A stretch of 64,000 nt of DNA. Origin: an uncultured Hyphomicrobiales bacterium (GTDB taxonomy: Bacteria; Pseudomonadota; Alphaproteobacteria; Rhizobiales; Beijerinckiaceae). Position numbers and translations under genes: made by a program. Where the stretch lies: positions 1 to 64,000 of the forward strand of contig CAIOVE010000019.1 in the NCBI GenBank assembly GCA_903861645.1, written 5' to 3'. The notes beneath the pieces were generated by a model that saw only the letters and a list, made by a program, of their open reading frames with translations, made no database searches and was not told the DNA's origin. The number at the start of each line of letters is the position of its first letter. Positions within the stretch are counted from its first letter, which is position 1. This document shows, in pieces, positions 8,464 through 19,233 of the stretch.

Positions 8464-9477
8464 ATGCTGAAACTCCTTTTCGACCGCCTGCTAACAACGA
8501 TTCCAGCGCTGATCGGCGTGATCGTCGTATCCTTCCTGTTGACGCGGGTGCTGCCCGGCGACACCGCCGCCTATTTCGCCGGACCGGCGGCGACGCCGCA
8601 AGCCATCGAGCAGGTTCGCAAGCAATTGGGGCTCGATCGGCCCCTGCCCGAACAGTTCGAGCATTACGTGCTTGATCTCGCCAAGGGCAATCTGGGCCAG
8701 TCGTTGACAACTGGCCAACCCGTGCTTTCGGACATCAAGGCAAGACTACCCGCCTCGGCGGAATTGACTCTGTTCGGACTGATCCTCGCGCTATTGATCG
8801 CGGTTCCGCTGGGGGTGGCGGCGGCGGTCAAACAGGGGTCGACGCTCGATCACGCCTGTCGCGCGATCGCGACGGCGGGCGTGTCCCTGCCCGTGTTCTT
8901 CACCGGACTGCTTCTCGTCTATTTTTTCTATTTCATCCTGCAATGGTCGCCGGCGCCGCTGGGCCGTCTCGACGTATTCGCCAGCGCGCCGAACGAGGTC
9001 ACGGGCTTTTATCTCATCGACAGTCTGATCGCGCGGGATGGCGAGACGTTCCGCGCGAGCCTCGCTCAAATTCTCCTGCCAGGCATAACGCTCGCGATTT
9101 TCTCCCTCGCGCCCATCGCGCGCATCACGCGCGCGTCGATGCTGTCGGTGCTGTCTTCGGAGTTCGTGCGCACCGCGCGCGCCTCGGGCCTGAGCGCGCG
9201 CATGGTCGTCGTGACCTATGCTTTTCGCAACGCCATGTTGCCGGTTGTGACGACGCTCGGCATGGTGTTCTCGTTCCTGCTTGGCGCGAACGTCCTCGTC
9301 GAGAAGGTCTTCGCCTGGCCGGGCATTGGCTCCTACGCGGTCGAGGCGCTGATCGCCTCTGATTTCGCGCCCGTGCAAGGCTTCGTCCTGACGATGGCGA
9401 TCCTTTATATCGTTCTCAACCTGCTGATCGACATCGCCTACCGCCTCATTGACCCTCGCATGAGGAGCGCCACATGA
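8464..9477 (+). CDS. Peptide-type ABC transporter permease (DppB-like)
   Basis: A 337-residue inner-membrane permease of the DppB/OppB family. It begins with a membrane helix and TRVLPGDTAAYF, and carries the EAA coupling loop as EFVRTARASGLSARMVV. It pairs with the next permease, whose ATG overlaps its stop codon (ATGA, 9474-9477). It forms one half of the channel for the substrate delivered by the family 5 binding protein upstream. Confidence 0.9.
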   Translation: MLKLLFDRLLTTIPALIGVIVVSFLLTRVLPGDTAAYFAGPAATPQAIEQVRKQLGLDRPLPEQFEHYVLDLAKGNLGQSLTTGQPVLSDIKARLPASAELTLFGLILALLIAVPLGVAAAVKQGSTLDHACRAIATAGVSLPVFFTGLLLVYFFYFILQWSPAPLGRLDVFASAPNEVTGFYLIDSLIARDGETFRASLAQILLPGITLAIFSLAPIARITRASMLSVLSSEFVRTARASGLSARMVVVTYAFRNAMLPVVTTLGMVFSFLLGANVLVEKVFAWPGIGSYAVEALIASDFAPVQGFVLTMAILYIVLNLLIDIAYRLIDPRMRSAT

Positions 9478-10370
9478 GCGCGACCCCATCGCGGGAGGCG
9501 GCCATCCCGCGCCAATCGGCCGGATGGAGCGCGACGCTTTCGCACGCGCGACATGTCATCGGGGAAAACCCGGTGACGGGATTTTCCTTCGGCCTGCTCG
9601 CGCTGTTGATTTTCCTCGCCATGTTCGGGCCGTTGCTTGCGCCCTTCGATCCACTGGCGAGCGACACGGCCGCCGCGCTACAGGCGCCGACGGCGCGGCA
9701 TCTGTTCGGCACCGATCAACTGGGCCGAGACATTTTCTCGCGGGTGATCGTGGCGACACGCCTCGACATGGCGATCGCGATCTTTTCGGTGGCGCTTGTG
9801 TTCGTCGTGGGCGGACTCGCGGGTATCGCCGCCGGCTTCTTCGGCGGCTGGACGGATCGCATCGTCGGGCGCATCGGCGACACGATCATGGCGTTTCCGC
9901 TCTTCGTGCTCGCCATGGGCATCGTCGCGGCGCTCGGCAATACGGTCACGAACATCATCATCGCGACCGCGATCATCAATTTTCCGCTCTACGCGCGCAT
10001 CGCGCGCACGGAGGCCAGCATCCGGCGCGACGCGGGCTATGTCATGGCGGCTCGCCTCACGGGCAATTCCGACCTTCGAATCGCGCTCACCACGATCATG
10101 CCCAACATCCTGCCGTTGATGATGGTGCAGATGTCGCTGACGATGGGCTACGCCATTCTCAACGCCGCCGGCCTTTCCTTTATCGGTCTTGGCGTCAGGC
10201 CACCGACGCCCGAATGGGGCATCATGGTCGCGGAAGGCGCGGGCTCAATTATTTCCGGCGAATGGTGGATCGCCCTGTTTCCGGGCCTCGCGCTGATGGT
10301 GGCCGTGTTCTGCTTCAACCTCATCGGCGACGGATTGCGCGATATCGTCGACCCCAGCCGACGCACGTGA
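9474..10370 (+). CDS. Peptide-type ABC transporter permease (DppC-like)
   Basis: A 298-residue permease of the DppC/OppC family. It has a short cytoplasmic N-terminus, a first helix, LFGTDQLGRDIFSRVIVATR (a hallmark of DppC proteins) and the coupling motif YVMAARLTGNSDLRI. Translation is coupled to the preceding permease gene by the ATGA overlap, and only 10 bases separate it from the ATPase gene downstream. Confidence 0.9.
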   Translation: MSATPSREAAIPRQSAGWSATLSHARHVIGENPVTGFSFGLLALLIFLAMFGPLLAPFDPLASDTAAALQAPTARHLFGTDQLGRDIFSRVIVATRLDMAIAIFSVALVFVVGGLAGIAAGFFGGWTDRIVGRIGDTIMAFPLFVLAMGIVAALGNTVTNIIIATAIINFPLYARIARTEASIRRDAGYVMAARLTGNSDLRIALTTIMPNILPLMMVQMSLTMGYAILNAAGLSFIGLGVRPPTPEWGIMVAEGAGSIISGEWWIALFPGLALMVAVFCFNLIGDGLRDIVDPSRRT

Positions 10371-10380
10371 GGGTTCCGAC

Positions 10381-12069
10381 ATGAGCGCCGTACCGCTCCT
10401 CGACATATCCGGCCTGACCGTTGAATTCGCCACGCGGCGCGGCGTCGTCACGGCGATTCAGCGCGTCGACATATCCGTCGCCAAGGGCGAGACGGTGGGC
10501 ATTGTCGGCGAATCCGGCTCGGGGAAGTCGGTGACCTCCTACGCGGTCATGCGAATTCTCGATCGCGCGGGCCGCGTCGCGGAGGGCTCCATCGCGTTTT
10601 CCGGACTGGACCTGACGCATGCGCCGGAAAGCGAGCTCCGCGACCTGCGGGGGCGCGAAATGTCGATGATTTTCCAGAATCCGCGCGCGGCGCTCAATCC
10701 CATACGCAAGGTCGGCCATCAAATCGAGGATGTGTTGCGCCAGCACGCCCGCGCGGGCTCGGGCGACGCGCGCGAGAAAGCCATCGAGGCCTTGCTGCAG
10801 GTGCGGATCCAGCGGCCAGAAGAGCGCTATGACGCCTACCCGTTCGAGTTGTCCGGCGGCATGTGCCAGCGCGTGGTCATCGCCCTCGCGCTGGCCTGTC
10901 GACCGGAACTGCTGATCGCGGATGAGCCCACGACTGGCCTCGACGTCACTACGCAAAAGGCGGTGATGGACCTGCTGGTCGACCTCACGCGTGATCGTGG
11001 CATGTCGACCATTCTCATCACGCACGATCTTGGCCTCGCCGCCGCCTATTGCGACAAGGTCATCGTGATGGAAAAGGGCCGCGTGGTGGAGACGGCGGCG
11101 GCTCGCGACATTTTCACCCGACCCGCGCATCCCTATACGCGCAAACTGATGCGCGCCACGCCGCGCCCTGGCATCACCTTGCGCGACCTCTTGCCAGAAG
11201 GCGAGGCGTCACCGCTCCCACCTCCGACCAGCGGCGACAAGACGCCGCTGCTGAAGGTCGAGAACCTCGTGAAGGAGTATCCACGTCCCGATCAGCGCAA
11301 TCCGATCGCCCGCTTTATGCCGGGTGGAAAAGCCGGCGCTCCCGGCCCGTTCCGCGCCGTCGACGGCATATCCTTCGAGGTCGCGCGTGGCGAAAGCGTT
11401 GGGCTCGTCGGCGAGTCCGGCTGCGGCAAGTCCACGACCTCGATGATGGTCATGCGCCTGCTCGACAAGACATCCGGCCAGATCATGTTCAACGGTCAGG
11501 ACATCGGCGCCCTCGCGGCAAGGGATTTCGCGCGGCATCCGCTCCGGTCGAAAATCCAGATGGTGTTTCAGGATCCGACCGACAGCCTCAATCCACGCTA
11601 CACAGCCGCTCGCGCGATCATGGACCCTCTTTATCGACTTGGCGGCCAGAGCTCGTCGGGGACGGCGCGCGCGCGTTGCGAGGAGCTAGCGCGGCTCGTG
11701 GGCCTGCCAGCCGATCTGCTCGACCGGTTTCCACACCAGTTGTCGGGTGGGCAAAAGGCGCGCGTCGGCATCGCCCGCGCCATCGCGCTCGAACCGGAGC
11801 TCGTCATACTCGACGAACCAACCGCGGCGCTGGATGTCTCCGTGCAGGCGGTCGTGCTCAACCTGCTCGCCGATCTCAAATCGACGCTGGGCATGAGTTA
11901 CCTGTTCGTCAGCCACGACCTGCACGTGGTTCAACTGCTATGCGACAGGGTCATCGTGATGAACGGCGGGCGCATCATTGAAGAGGGCGCCGCCAGCGAT
12001 GTGCTGGAGCGCCCCCAGGCCGACTATACGCGGCAATTGATCTCGGCCATTCCTCACCCGCCGGTTTGA
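10381..12069 (+). CDS. Dual-domain ABC ATPase (DppD-DppF fusion, GsiA-like)
   Basis: A 562-residue protein with two complete nucleotide-binding domains in tandem. Domain 1 has Walker A GESGSGKS (43-50) and signature LSGGMCQR (from about 157). Domain 2 has Walker A GESGCGKS (about 344-351) and signature LSGGQKAR (from about 454). Each domain ends in the oligopeptide-transporter C-terminal region (HPYTRKLM, then DYTRQLISAIP). It powers the preceding permeases and replaces the two separate ATPases of Dpp/Opp systems. Such fusions are known, for example GsiA. It is the last gene of the operon. Confidence 0.92.
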   Translation: MSAVPLLDISGLTVEFATRRGVVTAIQRVDISVAKGETVGIVGESGSGKSVTSYAVMRILDRAGRVAEGSIAFSGLDLTHAPESELRDLRGREMSMIFQNPRAALNPIRKVGHQIEDVLRQHARAGSGDAREKAIEALLQVRIQRPEERYDAYPFELSGGMCQRVVIALALACRPELLIADEPTTGLDVTTQKAVMDLLVDLTRDRGMSTILITHDLGLAAAYCDKVIVMEKGRVVETAAARDIFTRPAHPYTRKLMRATPRPGITLRDLLPEGEASPLPPPTSGDKTPLLKVENLVKEYPRPDQRNPIARFMPGGKAGAPGPFRAVDGISFEVARGESVGLVGESGCGKSTTSMMVMRLLDKTSGQIMFNGQDIGALAARDFARHPLRSKIQMVFQDPTDSLNPRYTAARAIMDPLYRLGGQSSSGTARARCEELARLVGLPADLLDRFPHQLSGGQKARVGIARAIALEPELVILDEPTAALDVSVQAVVLNLLADLKSTLGMSYLFVSHDLHVVQLLCDRVIVMNGGRIIEEGAASDVLERPQADYTRQLISAIPHPPV

Positions 12070-12081
12070 GGCGGGCGAGCC

Positions 12082-13425
12082 TTATTTAACAACGACGGCG
12101 GCGCGCGCGAGATCGGCGGCGTCCTTCAGGCTTTCGACCTTCCAGCACAGTTCGCGCAGGGCGTCGGCGCGCTCAACCGGCAGAACATCGCGGGCGAGGT
12201 CGTCGAACTTCGCGACCAGCGCCTTGTCGTCCATCGGACGCTCGAGACTGCCGATGGCGTGCTCGACATGCTTGTTCAGCACGCTGCCATCCCTGAGGGT
12301 GATCTTGATGAAGGCCTCGTCCTCGGCGATGTCGTCCTGCGCGACGGCGTCGACCTTGTCGCGCAACGCGATGACGGTGGCGTCGCGCACGACCGCGTCG
12401 CCATATTCCTTCTCGCCGGCGGCGCCGTGGATGATGGCCGCGGCGCAGGAATGATAAACGCTGAACTTGCCTTCGAGGCCGGTTTGCGGCGTCTTCTTGC
12501 CCGTCAATTCCAGCACCAGCGGATCAACCCGCAGGTCGACGCGCGCGATGTCATCGGGCTTCAGCCCATGCTCGTTGCGCAACTGGATGCAGCCGTCGAT
12601 CGAGGGATGAATGACGATGCCGCAGGCGAAGGGCTTGTAGGAGTTCAGCGCGGTTTCCCAGACCTCGCCGAGGCCGCCGGTGATCTCGTTGAAGTCGCGC
12701 GCGGTCGACATGACGTGCGCGAAGCCGCGCGGCGCCTCCAGCACGCGGTTGGAGCTGGTGAAACCCTGCTCGGCCAGATGCGCGGCGGCGATGCCGTTGC
12801 GGGCGGCGGCGCCGGGATGGAAGCTCTTGCACATGGTGCCGAACATTTCGCGGAAGCCCGAGGACTGCGTTCCCGCGATGCCGAGCGCCCAGATCATCTT
12901 CTGCTCGTCGAGGCCGAGCAGCTTGCCGGCGGCAGCGGCCGCGCCGAACACGCCCGCCGTGCCCGTGATGTGCCAGCCGATGTCATAATGGGCGGGATAG
13001 ACCGCGTTGCCGATGCGGCACTCGACCTCGACGCCCAGAATGAAGGCGTGCAAGAGTTCAGCGCCGGTCGTCGGGCGATGTTCCGCCATCGCAACGACTG
13101 CCGAGGCGATGGGACCGGCGGGGTGGATGATCGTCTTGAGATGGGTATCGTCGAAGTCGAACACATGGCTCGACATCCCGTTGATGAGCGCGGCGTGGAG
13201 CACGTCGAACTTTTCGGTTCGTCCGAGAATGCTGCTCTGGCCGGGGCCGGAGAAGGGCTTGAGCGCGGCAATGGCGCGATCAATCGTCTCGTGGCGGGAG
13301 CCGCCTACGGCGCAGCCCATCCAGTTCAGCAGGGACCGAACGCCGGACTGACGGACCGAGGCCGGAATATCCGCGAATTTGGAGTCGACCACCCATTTGG
13401 CAAGGTGGCGCGTGACTTCGGTCAT
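12082..13425 (-). CDS. MmgE/PrpD family protein
   Basis: A 447-residue protein of the MmgE/PrpD fold, whose characterised members are 2-methylcitrate dehydratase and cis-aconitate decarboxylase. Typical segments are FDDTHLKTIIHPAGP, the histidine-containing YDIGWHITGTAGVFGAA, and CKSFHPGAAARNG. No prpB or prpC gene is adjacent, so a propionate role is unsupported; many homologues act on other dicarboxylates. It is convergent with the peptide ABC operon and upstream of nothing co-directional except gpmI, 92 bases away. Confidence 0.82.
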   Translation of the reverse strand: MTEVTRHLAKWVVDSKFADIPASVRQSGVRSLLNWMGCAVGGSRHETIDRAIAALKPFSGPGQSSILGRTEKFDVLHAALINGMSSHVFDFDDTHLKTIIHPAGPIASAVVAMAEHRPTTGAELLHAFILGVEVECRIGNAVYPAHYDIGWHITGTAGVFGAAAAAGKLLGLDEQKMIWALGIAGTQSSGFREMFGTMCKSFHPGAAARNGIAAAHLAEQGFTSSNRVLEAPRGFAHVMSTARDFNEITGGLGEVWETALNSYKPFACGIVIHPSIDGCIQLRNEHGLKPDDIARVDLRVDPLVLELTGKKTPQTGLEGKFSVYHSCAAAIIHGAAGEKEYGDAVVRDATVIALRDKVDAVAQDDIAEDEAFIKITLRDGSVLNKHVEHAIGSLERPMDDKALVAKFDDLARDVLPVERADALRELCWKVESLKDAADLARAAVVVK

Positions 13426-13488
13426 ACCAGTCCCTCTCGATTGAATTTCACGGCTCGGTCCGAGCTTGCCGGCCTTATGGCAATGGCG

Positions 13489-13518
13489 GCGGGCGGTGGC
13501 AAGCGCGCCGCCGCCCGC
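13489..13518 (-). terminator. Strong hairpin at the end of gpmI, without a U-tract
   Basis: GCGGGCGGTGGC (13489-13500) and GCCGCCGCCCGC (13507-13518) form a 12-pair stem with one T/C mismatch (a G-U pair in one RNA strand) and a 6-base loop, starting at the gpmI stop codon. No T-run follows on the minus strand, so it may stabilise the 3' end or assist termination rather than be a classical terminator. Confidence 0.35.
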
Positions 13519-15035
13519 TAACGCAGCAGCGACTTGCCCGTCATTTCCGCCGGCTTGGGCAGTTCCATCAGCGCGAGCAGCGTCGGGGCAAGATCGGCCA
13601 GACGACCGTCTGTGATCGCTTTCGCGCCGGAGCCCATGACAACGACGGGCACCGGATTGGTGGTGTGGGATGTGTGCGGACCGCCCGTCTCGGGATCGCG
13701 CATCATTTCGCAGTTGCCATGATCGGCCGTCACGACGAGGGCGCCGCCCGCCTTCTCCAGCGCCGTCACGATGCGCCCGAGCCCGGCGTCGACGGTCTCG
13801 ACCGCCTTGATGGCCGCCGTCAGCACGCCCGTGTGCCCGACCATGTCGGGGTTGGCGAAGTTAAGAACGATCAGATCGTATTTGCCGGAGTTGATGGCGG
13901 TGACCGCCTTGTCGGCGAGTTCCGACGCCGACATTTCCGGTTGCAAATCGTAGGTCGCCACTTTCGGGCTGGGGACCATGATGCGGTCCTCGCCCTTGTA
14001 GGGCGTTTCCTCGCCGCCATTGAGGAAATAGGTGACGTGCGGATATTTCTCGGTCTCGGCCATGCGCAATTGCGCGCGGCCCGCGTCGGCGACAACCGCG
14101 CCGAGCACGTTGTCGAGGCTCTGCGGCGCGAACAGCGTCGAGAGGAAGGGATCGAGGTCCACGCTGTATTGCGTCATGCCGGCGGCCGCGGCGAACCTCA
14201 CGACGCGACCACGCTGGAACCCCTTGAAGCCGGGATCGAGCATGGCGGCGAGGATTTCACGCACGCGATCGGCGCGAAAATTGATGCACAGAACGCCGTC
14301 GCCATCCTTCATGCCGGCGTAGTCGCCGATCACCGATGGCTCGACGAATTCGTCGCCCTTGTCGTGGGCGTAGCTGTCGAGCACGGCCGCGAGCGGGTCC
14401 GCGAAACGCGCGCCCTTGCCGTCGACCATCATGTCGTAGGCGCGAGAGACGCGCTCCCAGCGATTGTCGCGGTCCATGGCCCAATAGCGACCGCAGACCG
14501 TGGCCACGCGCGCGGAAGGCGGCAGCGCGACGAGCAGGCGCTTGATGTCCTCGTCGGCCGAGCGCGGCGGCGTATCCCGTCCGTCGGTCAGGGCGTGCAA
14601 GAACACCGGCACGCCGGCGGACGCCACGAAGGTGGCGAGCGCCGCCGCATGGTCCTGATGGGAGTGCACGCCGCCGGGCGACATCAGCCCCATGATGTGA
14701 CAGGCGCCGTTCGAAACGCGCAGCTTTTCGACGAATTCGCGCAGCGCGGTGATCCTGGTCAGGCCGCCGCCCTCGATCGTATCGGAAATGCGCGGCAGAT
14801 CCTGCATGACGACCCGACCCGCGCCGATGTTCAGGTGCCCGACCTCGGAATTGCCCATCTGGCCGCCCGGCAATCCCACGTCCTTGCCGGACGTGTCCAG
14901 GAAGGCATGCGGACAGGTATCCCACAGCCGGTTGAAAGTGGGGGTATGGGCCTGGCGCACGGCGTTGTCGGCTCGTTCCTCGCGCCAGCCCCAGCCATCC
15001 AGCACCACGAGCATCACGGGACGTTTGTTCTGCAT
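13518..15035 (-). CDS. gpmI: 2,3-bisphosphoglycerate-independent phosphoglycerate mutase
   Basis: This 505-residue manganese-dependent mutase interconverts 3- and 2-phosphoglycerate in glycolysis and gluconeogenesis. The start MQNKRPVMLVVLDGWG supplies the first metal ligand, and GNSEVGH holds the phosphorylated serine (S63). VTADHGNCE and PHTSHTTNPVP are the C-terminal metal-binding segments of the alkaline phosphatase fold. Length is typical. The gene has a hairpin at its stop codon and stands alone on its strand. Confidence 0.95.
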   Translation of the reverse strand: MQNKRPVMLVVLDGWGWREERADNAVRQAHTPTFNRLWDTCPHAFLDTSGKDVGLPGGQMGNSEVGHLNIGAGRVVMQDLPRISDTIEGGGLTRITALREFVEKLRVSNGACHIMGLMSPGGVHSHQDHAAALATFVASAGVPVFLHALTDGRDTPPRSADEDIKRLLVALPPSARVATVCGRYWAMDRDNRWERVSRAYDMMVDGKGARFADPLAAVLDSYAHDKGDEFVEPSVIGDYAGMKDGDGVLCINFRADRVREILAAMLDPGFKGFQRGRVVRFAAAAGMTQYSVDLDPFLSTLFAPQSLDNVLGAVVADAGRAQLRMAETEKYPHVTYFLNGGEETPYKGEDRIMVPSPKVATYDLQPEMSASELADKAVTAINSGKYDLIVLNFANPDMVGHTGVLTAAIKAVETVDAGLGRIVTALEKAGGALVVTADHGNCEMMRDPETGGPHTSHTTNPVPVVVMGSGAKAITDGRLADLAPTLLALMELPKPAEMTGKSLLR

Positions 15036-15135
15036 GGGAGAATCCTTCGTTCCGGGCTAGTTAGCCACGACGGGGGACCGGGGCAAGTCAGGGCGTCGGG
15101 CGCGGCCTCGGCCCGGCCCGGCCCAAGGAAGCCCG

Positions 15136-15893
15136 TCAGGTCCGCAGCCGGTAACCGGTCTTGAATATCCAGGCGATGACACAGACGCAGACGACAAGAA
15201 ACACGAGGGTCATGGCGAGGCTGACGCCCACGGCGACGTCGGCGATGTCATAAAACGCCCACCGGAAGCCGTTGACGAGATAGACGATGGGATTGAACAG
15301 GGCCACGGTGCGCCAGGGCGGCGGCAGCATGTCGATCGAATAGAAAGTGCCGCCGAGGAACGTCAGCGGCGAAATGATCATCAGGGGAACGATCTGAAGC
15401 TTCTCGAAACCATCGGCCCAGACGCCCAGAATGAAGCCGAACAGGCAGAAGGTAACGGCGGTGAGCGCCAGAAAGCCGATCATCCAGATCGGGTGCGCGA
15501 TGTCGAAGGACACGAACAGCCGCGCCGTCGCCAGAATGATCAGTCCCAGCACGATGGATTTGGTCGCCGCGGCCCCAACATAACCGCAGAGCACCTCGAC
15601 CACGGACACGGGCGCGGACAGGAGTTCGTAGATAGTGCCGGTAAACCTCGGCAGGTATATGCCGAATGACGCGTTCGAAACGCTTTCGGTCAGGATCGTC
15701 AGCAGGATAAGCCCTGGCACGATGAAGGCCCCGTAGGACACGCCATCAATCGTCGCCATGCGCCCACCGATGGCCGAGCCGAAAACGATGAAATAGAGCG
15801 AGGTCGACAAGACTGGCGAGGCGATGCTCTGGAACAGCGTGCGCAGGGTGCGGTTGATCTCGAACATGTAGATCGACCGGATGGCGTGGAAAT

Positions 15894-15897
<4 letters not shown>
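15136..15897 (-). CDS. ABC-2 type export permease
   Basis: A 253-residue permease with six hydrophobic segments, of the DrrB/NodJ (ABC-2) family. [17 protein letters not shown] leads into the first helix, and the family region [17 protein letters not shown] precedes the last helices. Its ATG at 15897 overlaps the TGA of the ATPase gene (ATGA, 15894-15897), so the two proteins are made together. Substrates of such pairs range from polysaccharides to drugs and lipids; nothing here identifies it. Confidence 0.88.
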
Positions 15898-16826
<929 letters not shown>

Positions 16827-16891
16827 GAGCGGGCTTTCCCTGATTGCGGCGGACCCTGCTCTTATCCCGAATCGGCGCGGCGTGGGAAAAA

Positions 16892-17992
16892 CTATTCCAA
16901 TATCGCGGCGACGTGATCGGCCAGCGCGAGCGACGCGGTCAGGCCGGGGGACTCGATGCCGAAGAGATTGACGAGGCCAGACACGCCGTGGACGCGAGGG
17001 CCTTGAATAATGAAATCCCGGCCCGGCGCGCCCGGCGGCGCGATTTTCGGCCTGACGCCGCTGTAGCCCGGCTGTAGCGCGCCCTCCGGCAAGGCCGGCC
17101 AGTAACGGCGGATGGCCGCGTAAAATCCGACGCTCCGGGCAGGGTCCACGCCATAGGAAACGTCGTCTATCCATTCGACATCGGGCCCGAACTTCGCCTG
17201 TCCGCCAAGGTCGAGCGTCAGATGGGTGCCGAGACCGCCCGGCACGGGCACGGGGTATATGAGCCGCGAAAATGGCGCGCGACCTGACAGCGTGAAATAA
17301 TGGCCGCGGGCGAAATACGCTCGTGGGATATGTTCTTCCGACAGACCCGCGATGGTCCGCGCGACGGCCGGCGCATATAGACCGGCGGCGTTTATCAGCG
17401 TCGCGCAGGCGATCCGCATGGGGTCCGCTCCACCCACGTCGACATGAAAGCCATCCGCGACCACGCGCGCCGCCTCGACCGGCGCGCGGCACACGAGCGT
17501 CGCGCCGCCGCTCTCCGCGTCGCCGAGCAGGGCAAGCATATAGGCGTGACTGTCGATGATGCCCGTGGACGGCGATAACAAGGCGCCCACGCAGGCGAGT
17601 TCCGGCTCCAGCGCGCGCGCCTCCGAAGCCGACAGTTCCACGATATCCTCAACGCCGTTGTCTTGCGCCCGCGCGCGAATGCCCGCCAGCATCGCGGCTT
17701 CGGACTCGTTGGCGGCGACGATCAGCTTGCCCAGTCGCCGGCAAGGCACGCCGCGGTCGCGCGCGTATGCGTAAAGCGCTTGCCGGCCGGCGACGCAGGC
17801 GCGCGCCATGAGGCTATCCCGTGGATAATAAATGCCGGCGTGAATGACCTCGCTATTGCGCGAGGACGTTTCCGTGCCGAAGGCCTCCGCCCTTTCGAGA
17901 ATCAGCGTCTCGCGACCGGCGAGCGTCAGGGCGCGCGCGATCGCGAGGCCGACAACGCCGGCGCCGATAACGATGCAATCGACTTTTTCCAA
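16892..17992 (-). CDS. FAD-dependent oxidoreductase, L-2-hydroxyglutarate oxidase-like
   Basis: A protein of about 366 residues of the DAO/LhgO family. The dinucleotide-binding motif GAGVVG comes right after the start, followed by [13 protein letters not shown], characteristic of LhgO-type enzymes, and a C-terminal [18 protein letters not shown]. Such enzymes oxidise L-2-hydroxyglutarate or related 2-hydroxy acids. The start is uncertain: TTG at 17992 gives [12 protein letters not shown], the usual family N-terminus, while an in-frame ATG farther upstream would add a non-homologous leader. It is divergent from the Bug gene at 18159. Confidence 0.82.
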   Translation of the reverse strand: MEKVDCIVIGAGVVGLAIARALTLAGRETLILERAEAFGTETSSRNSEVIHAGIYYPRDSLMARACVAGRQALYAYARDRGVPCRRLGKLIVAANESEAAMLAGIRARAQDNGVEDIVELSASEARALEPELACVGALLSPSTGIIDSHAYMLALLGDAESGGATLVCRAPVEAARVVADGFHVDVGGADPMRIACATLINAAGLYAPAVARTIAGLSEEHIPRAYFARGHYFTLSGRAPFSRLIYPVPVPGGLGTHLTLDLGGQAKFGPDVEWIDDVSYGVDPARSVGFYAAIRRYWPALPEGALQPGYSGVRPKIAPPGAPGRDFIIQGPRVHGVSGLVNLFGIESPGLTASLALADHVAAILE

Positions 17993-18158
17993 CCGCCCGA
18001 CCCACGTCGCGTGCAAAAGGGTCGGTGAATTTAACACCGACGGCGCGCGCGACATAGCGACCGCGCCCCCTCGGCTTAACGAGGGATGATTGCTCCGCGC
18101 GTGAACCTGCCCTACCATCAACGGGCGAAACGGAAGATTTCGCGGGAGGATGTCTGTA

Positions 18159-19202
18159 TTGAAACGCGGCGCTTTTTTCGGCGCGCTCCTGATGCTGGCG
18201 TGCGCGGGCGCGCGCGCGGAGCCGGTCGCCGATTTCTATCATGACAAGCAGATACAGATTTACGTCGGCTATGGCGCCGGCGGCGGCTACGATCTTTACG
18301 CGCGGTTGATCGCCCGCTTCCTGGGCAATCATATCCCCGGCCATCCGCGAATTATCGTGCAGAACATGCCCGGAGCGGGCAGCCTGCGCGCCGCCAATTT
18401 CATCTATGCATCCGCGCCCAGGGATGGCACCGCGATCGCGACATTCGCCCGCAACATGCCTCTGTTCGGCATTCTCGGCGGCAACGCCAACGTGCAATTC
18501 GATTCAAGGAAATTCACCTGGCTCGGCTCACCGTCGAGCGCGCAGGACGAGGCCTATATTCTTTGGGCGCGCAAGGACGCGCGGATCAAGTCCCTCGACG
18601 ACGCGCGGCGTCCGGGCGGCCCCGATCTGCTGCTCGGCGGCACGGCGGAAGGCTCCACCGACACGGATGTCGCCTTCCTCATTCGCGACACCGCCGGCCT
18701 CAACCTGAAGGTGATCGCCGGTTATCCCGACAGCAACGCGATCAACATCGCCCTGGAGCGCGGCGAACTCGAAGGTCGCTTTATCGGCACTTCATCGGTC
18801 GCCTCGACGCTACCATCATGGCTTCGACCAGACGGACCGATGCGCGCCCTGCTGCAATTCGCGCGCGCAACCCGCCTGCCGGAATTTCCAGATACGCCCA
18901 CGGCGCGGGAGATCGCCCGCGATGAACGCGGCCGCCGACTCATCGAACTCGCGGAAATTCCCTATATGCTGTCGCGCCCCTATGTCGCCCCGCCGGGCGT
19001 ACCGGCGGACCGCGCGGCGGCGCTTCAGAAGGCGTTCAACGACATCGCCCACGATCCGGAGTTTCTCGCGGAGGCGAAGCACCTGCGCATGGACGTAAGC
19101 CCCGTGGGCGCGAAGGAAGCGGAGGACATGCTGGAACGGCTGGCGAACGCGCCCGACGACCTCAAGAACGCGCTTCGCAAGCTGCAAGGCAGCGGCGGCT
19201 AG
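18159..19202 (+). CDS. Bug-like extracytoplasmic solute-binding protein
   Basis: A periplasmic binding protein of the tripartite tricarboxylate receptor type: a signal peptide ending in CAGARA, then [31 protein letters not shown] and [10 protein letters not shown] prefer TTG 18159 ([14 protein letters not shown]), because GGGAGG (18144-18149) lies 9 bases before it. The ATG at 18150 touches that ribosome-binding sequence with no spacing. No TctAB membrane genes are near. It leads a plus-strand pair with an aldo/keto reductase 31 bases downstream, which suggests uptake of a compound that is then reduced. Confidence 0.82.
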   Translation: MKRGAFFGALLMLACAGARAEPVADFYHDKQIQIYVGYGAGGGYDLYARLIARFLGNHIPGHPRIIVQNMPGAGSLRAANFIYASAPRDGTAIATFARNMPLFGILGGNANVQFDSRKFTWLGSPSSAQDEAYILWARKDARIKSLDDARRPGGPDLLLGGTAEGSTDTDVAFLIRDTAGLNLKVIAGYPDSNAINIALERGELEGRFIGTSSVASTLPSWLRPDGPMRALLQFARATRLPEFPDTPTAREIARDERGRRLIELAEIPYMLSRPYVAPPGVPADRAAALQKAFNDIAHDPEFLAEAKHLRMDVSPVGAKEAEDMLERLANAPDDLKNALRKLQGSGG

Positions 19203-19233
19203 AACCAAAACCGCGCGAGCGGGGGGACAAGTC

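Noticed and set aside
12082-13425. Naming the MmgE/PrpD protein as prpD of the methylcitrate cycle
   Set aside because: No prpB, prpC or regulator gene is nearby, and the family includes enzymes for other substrates.
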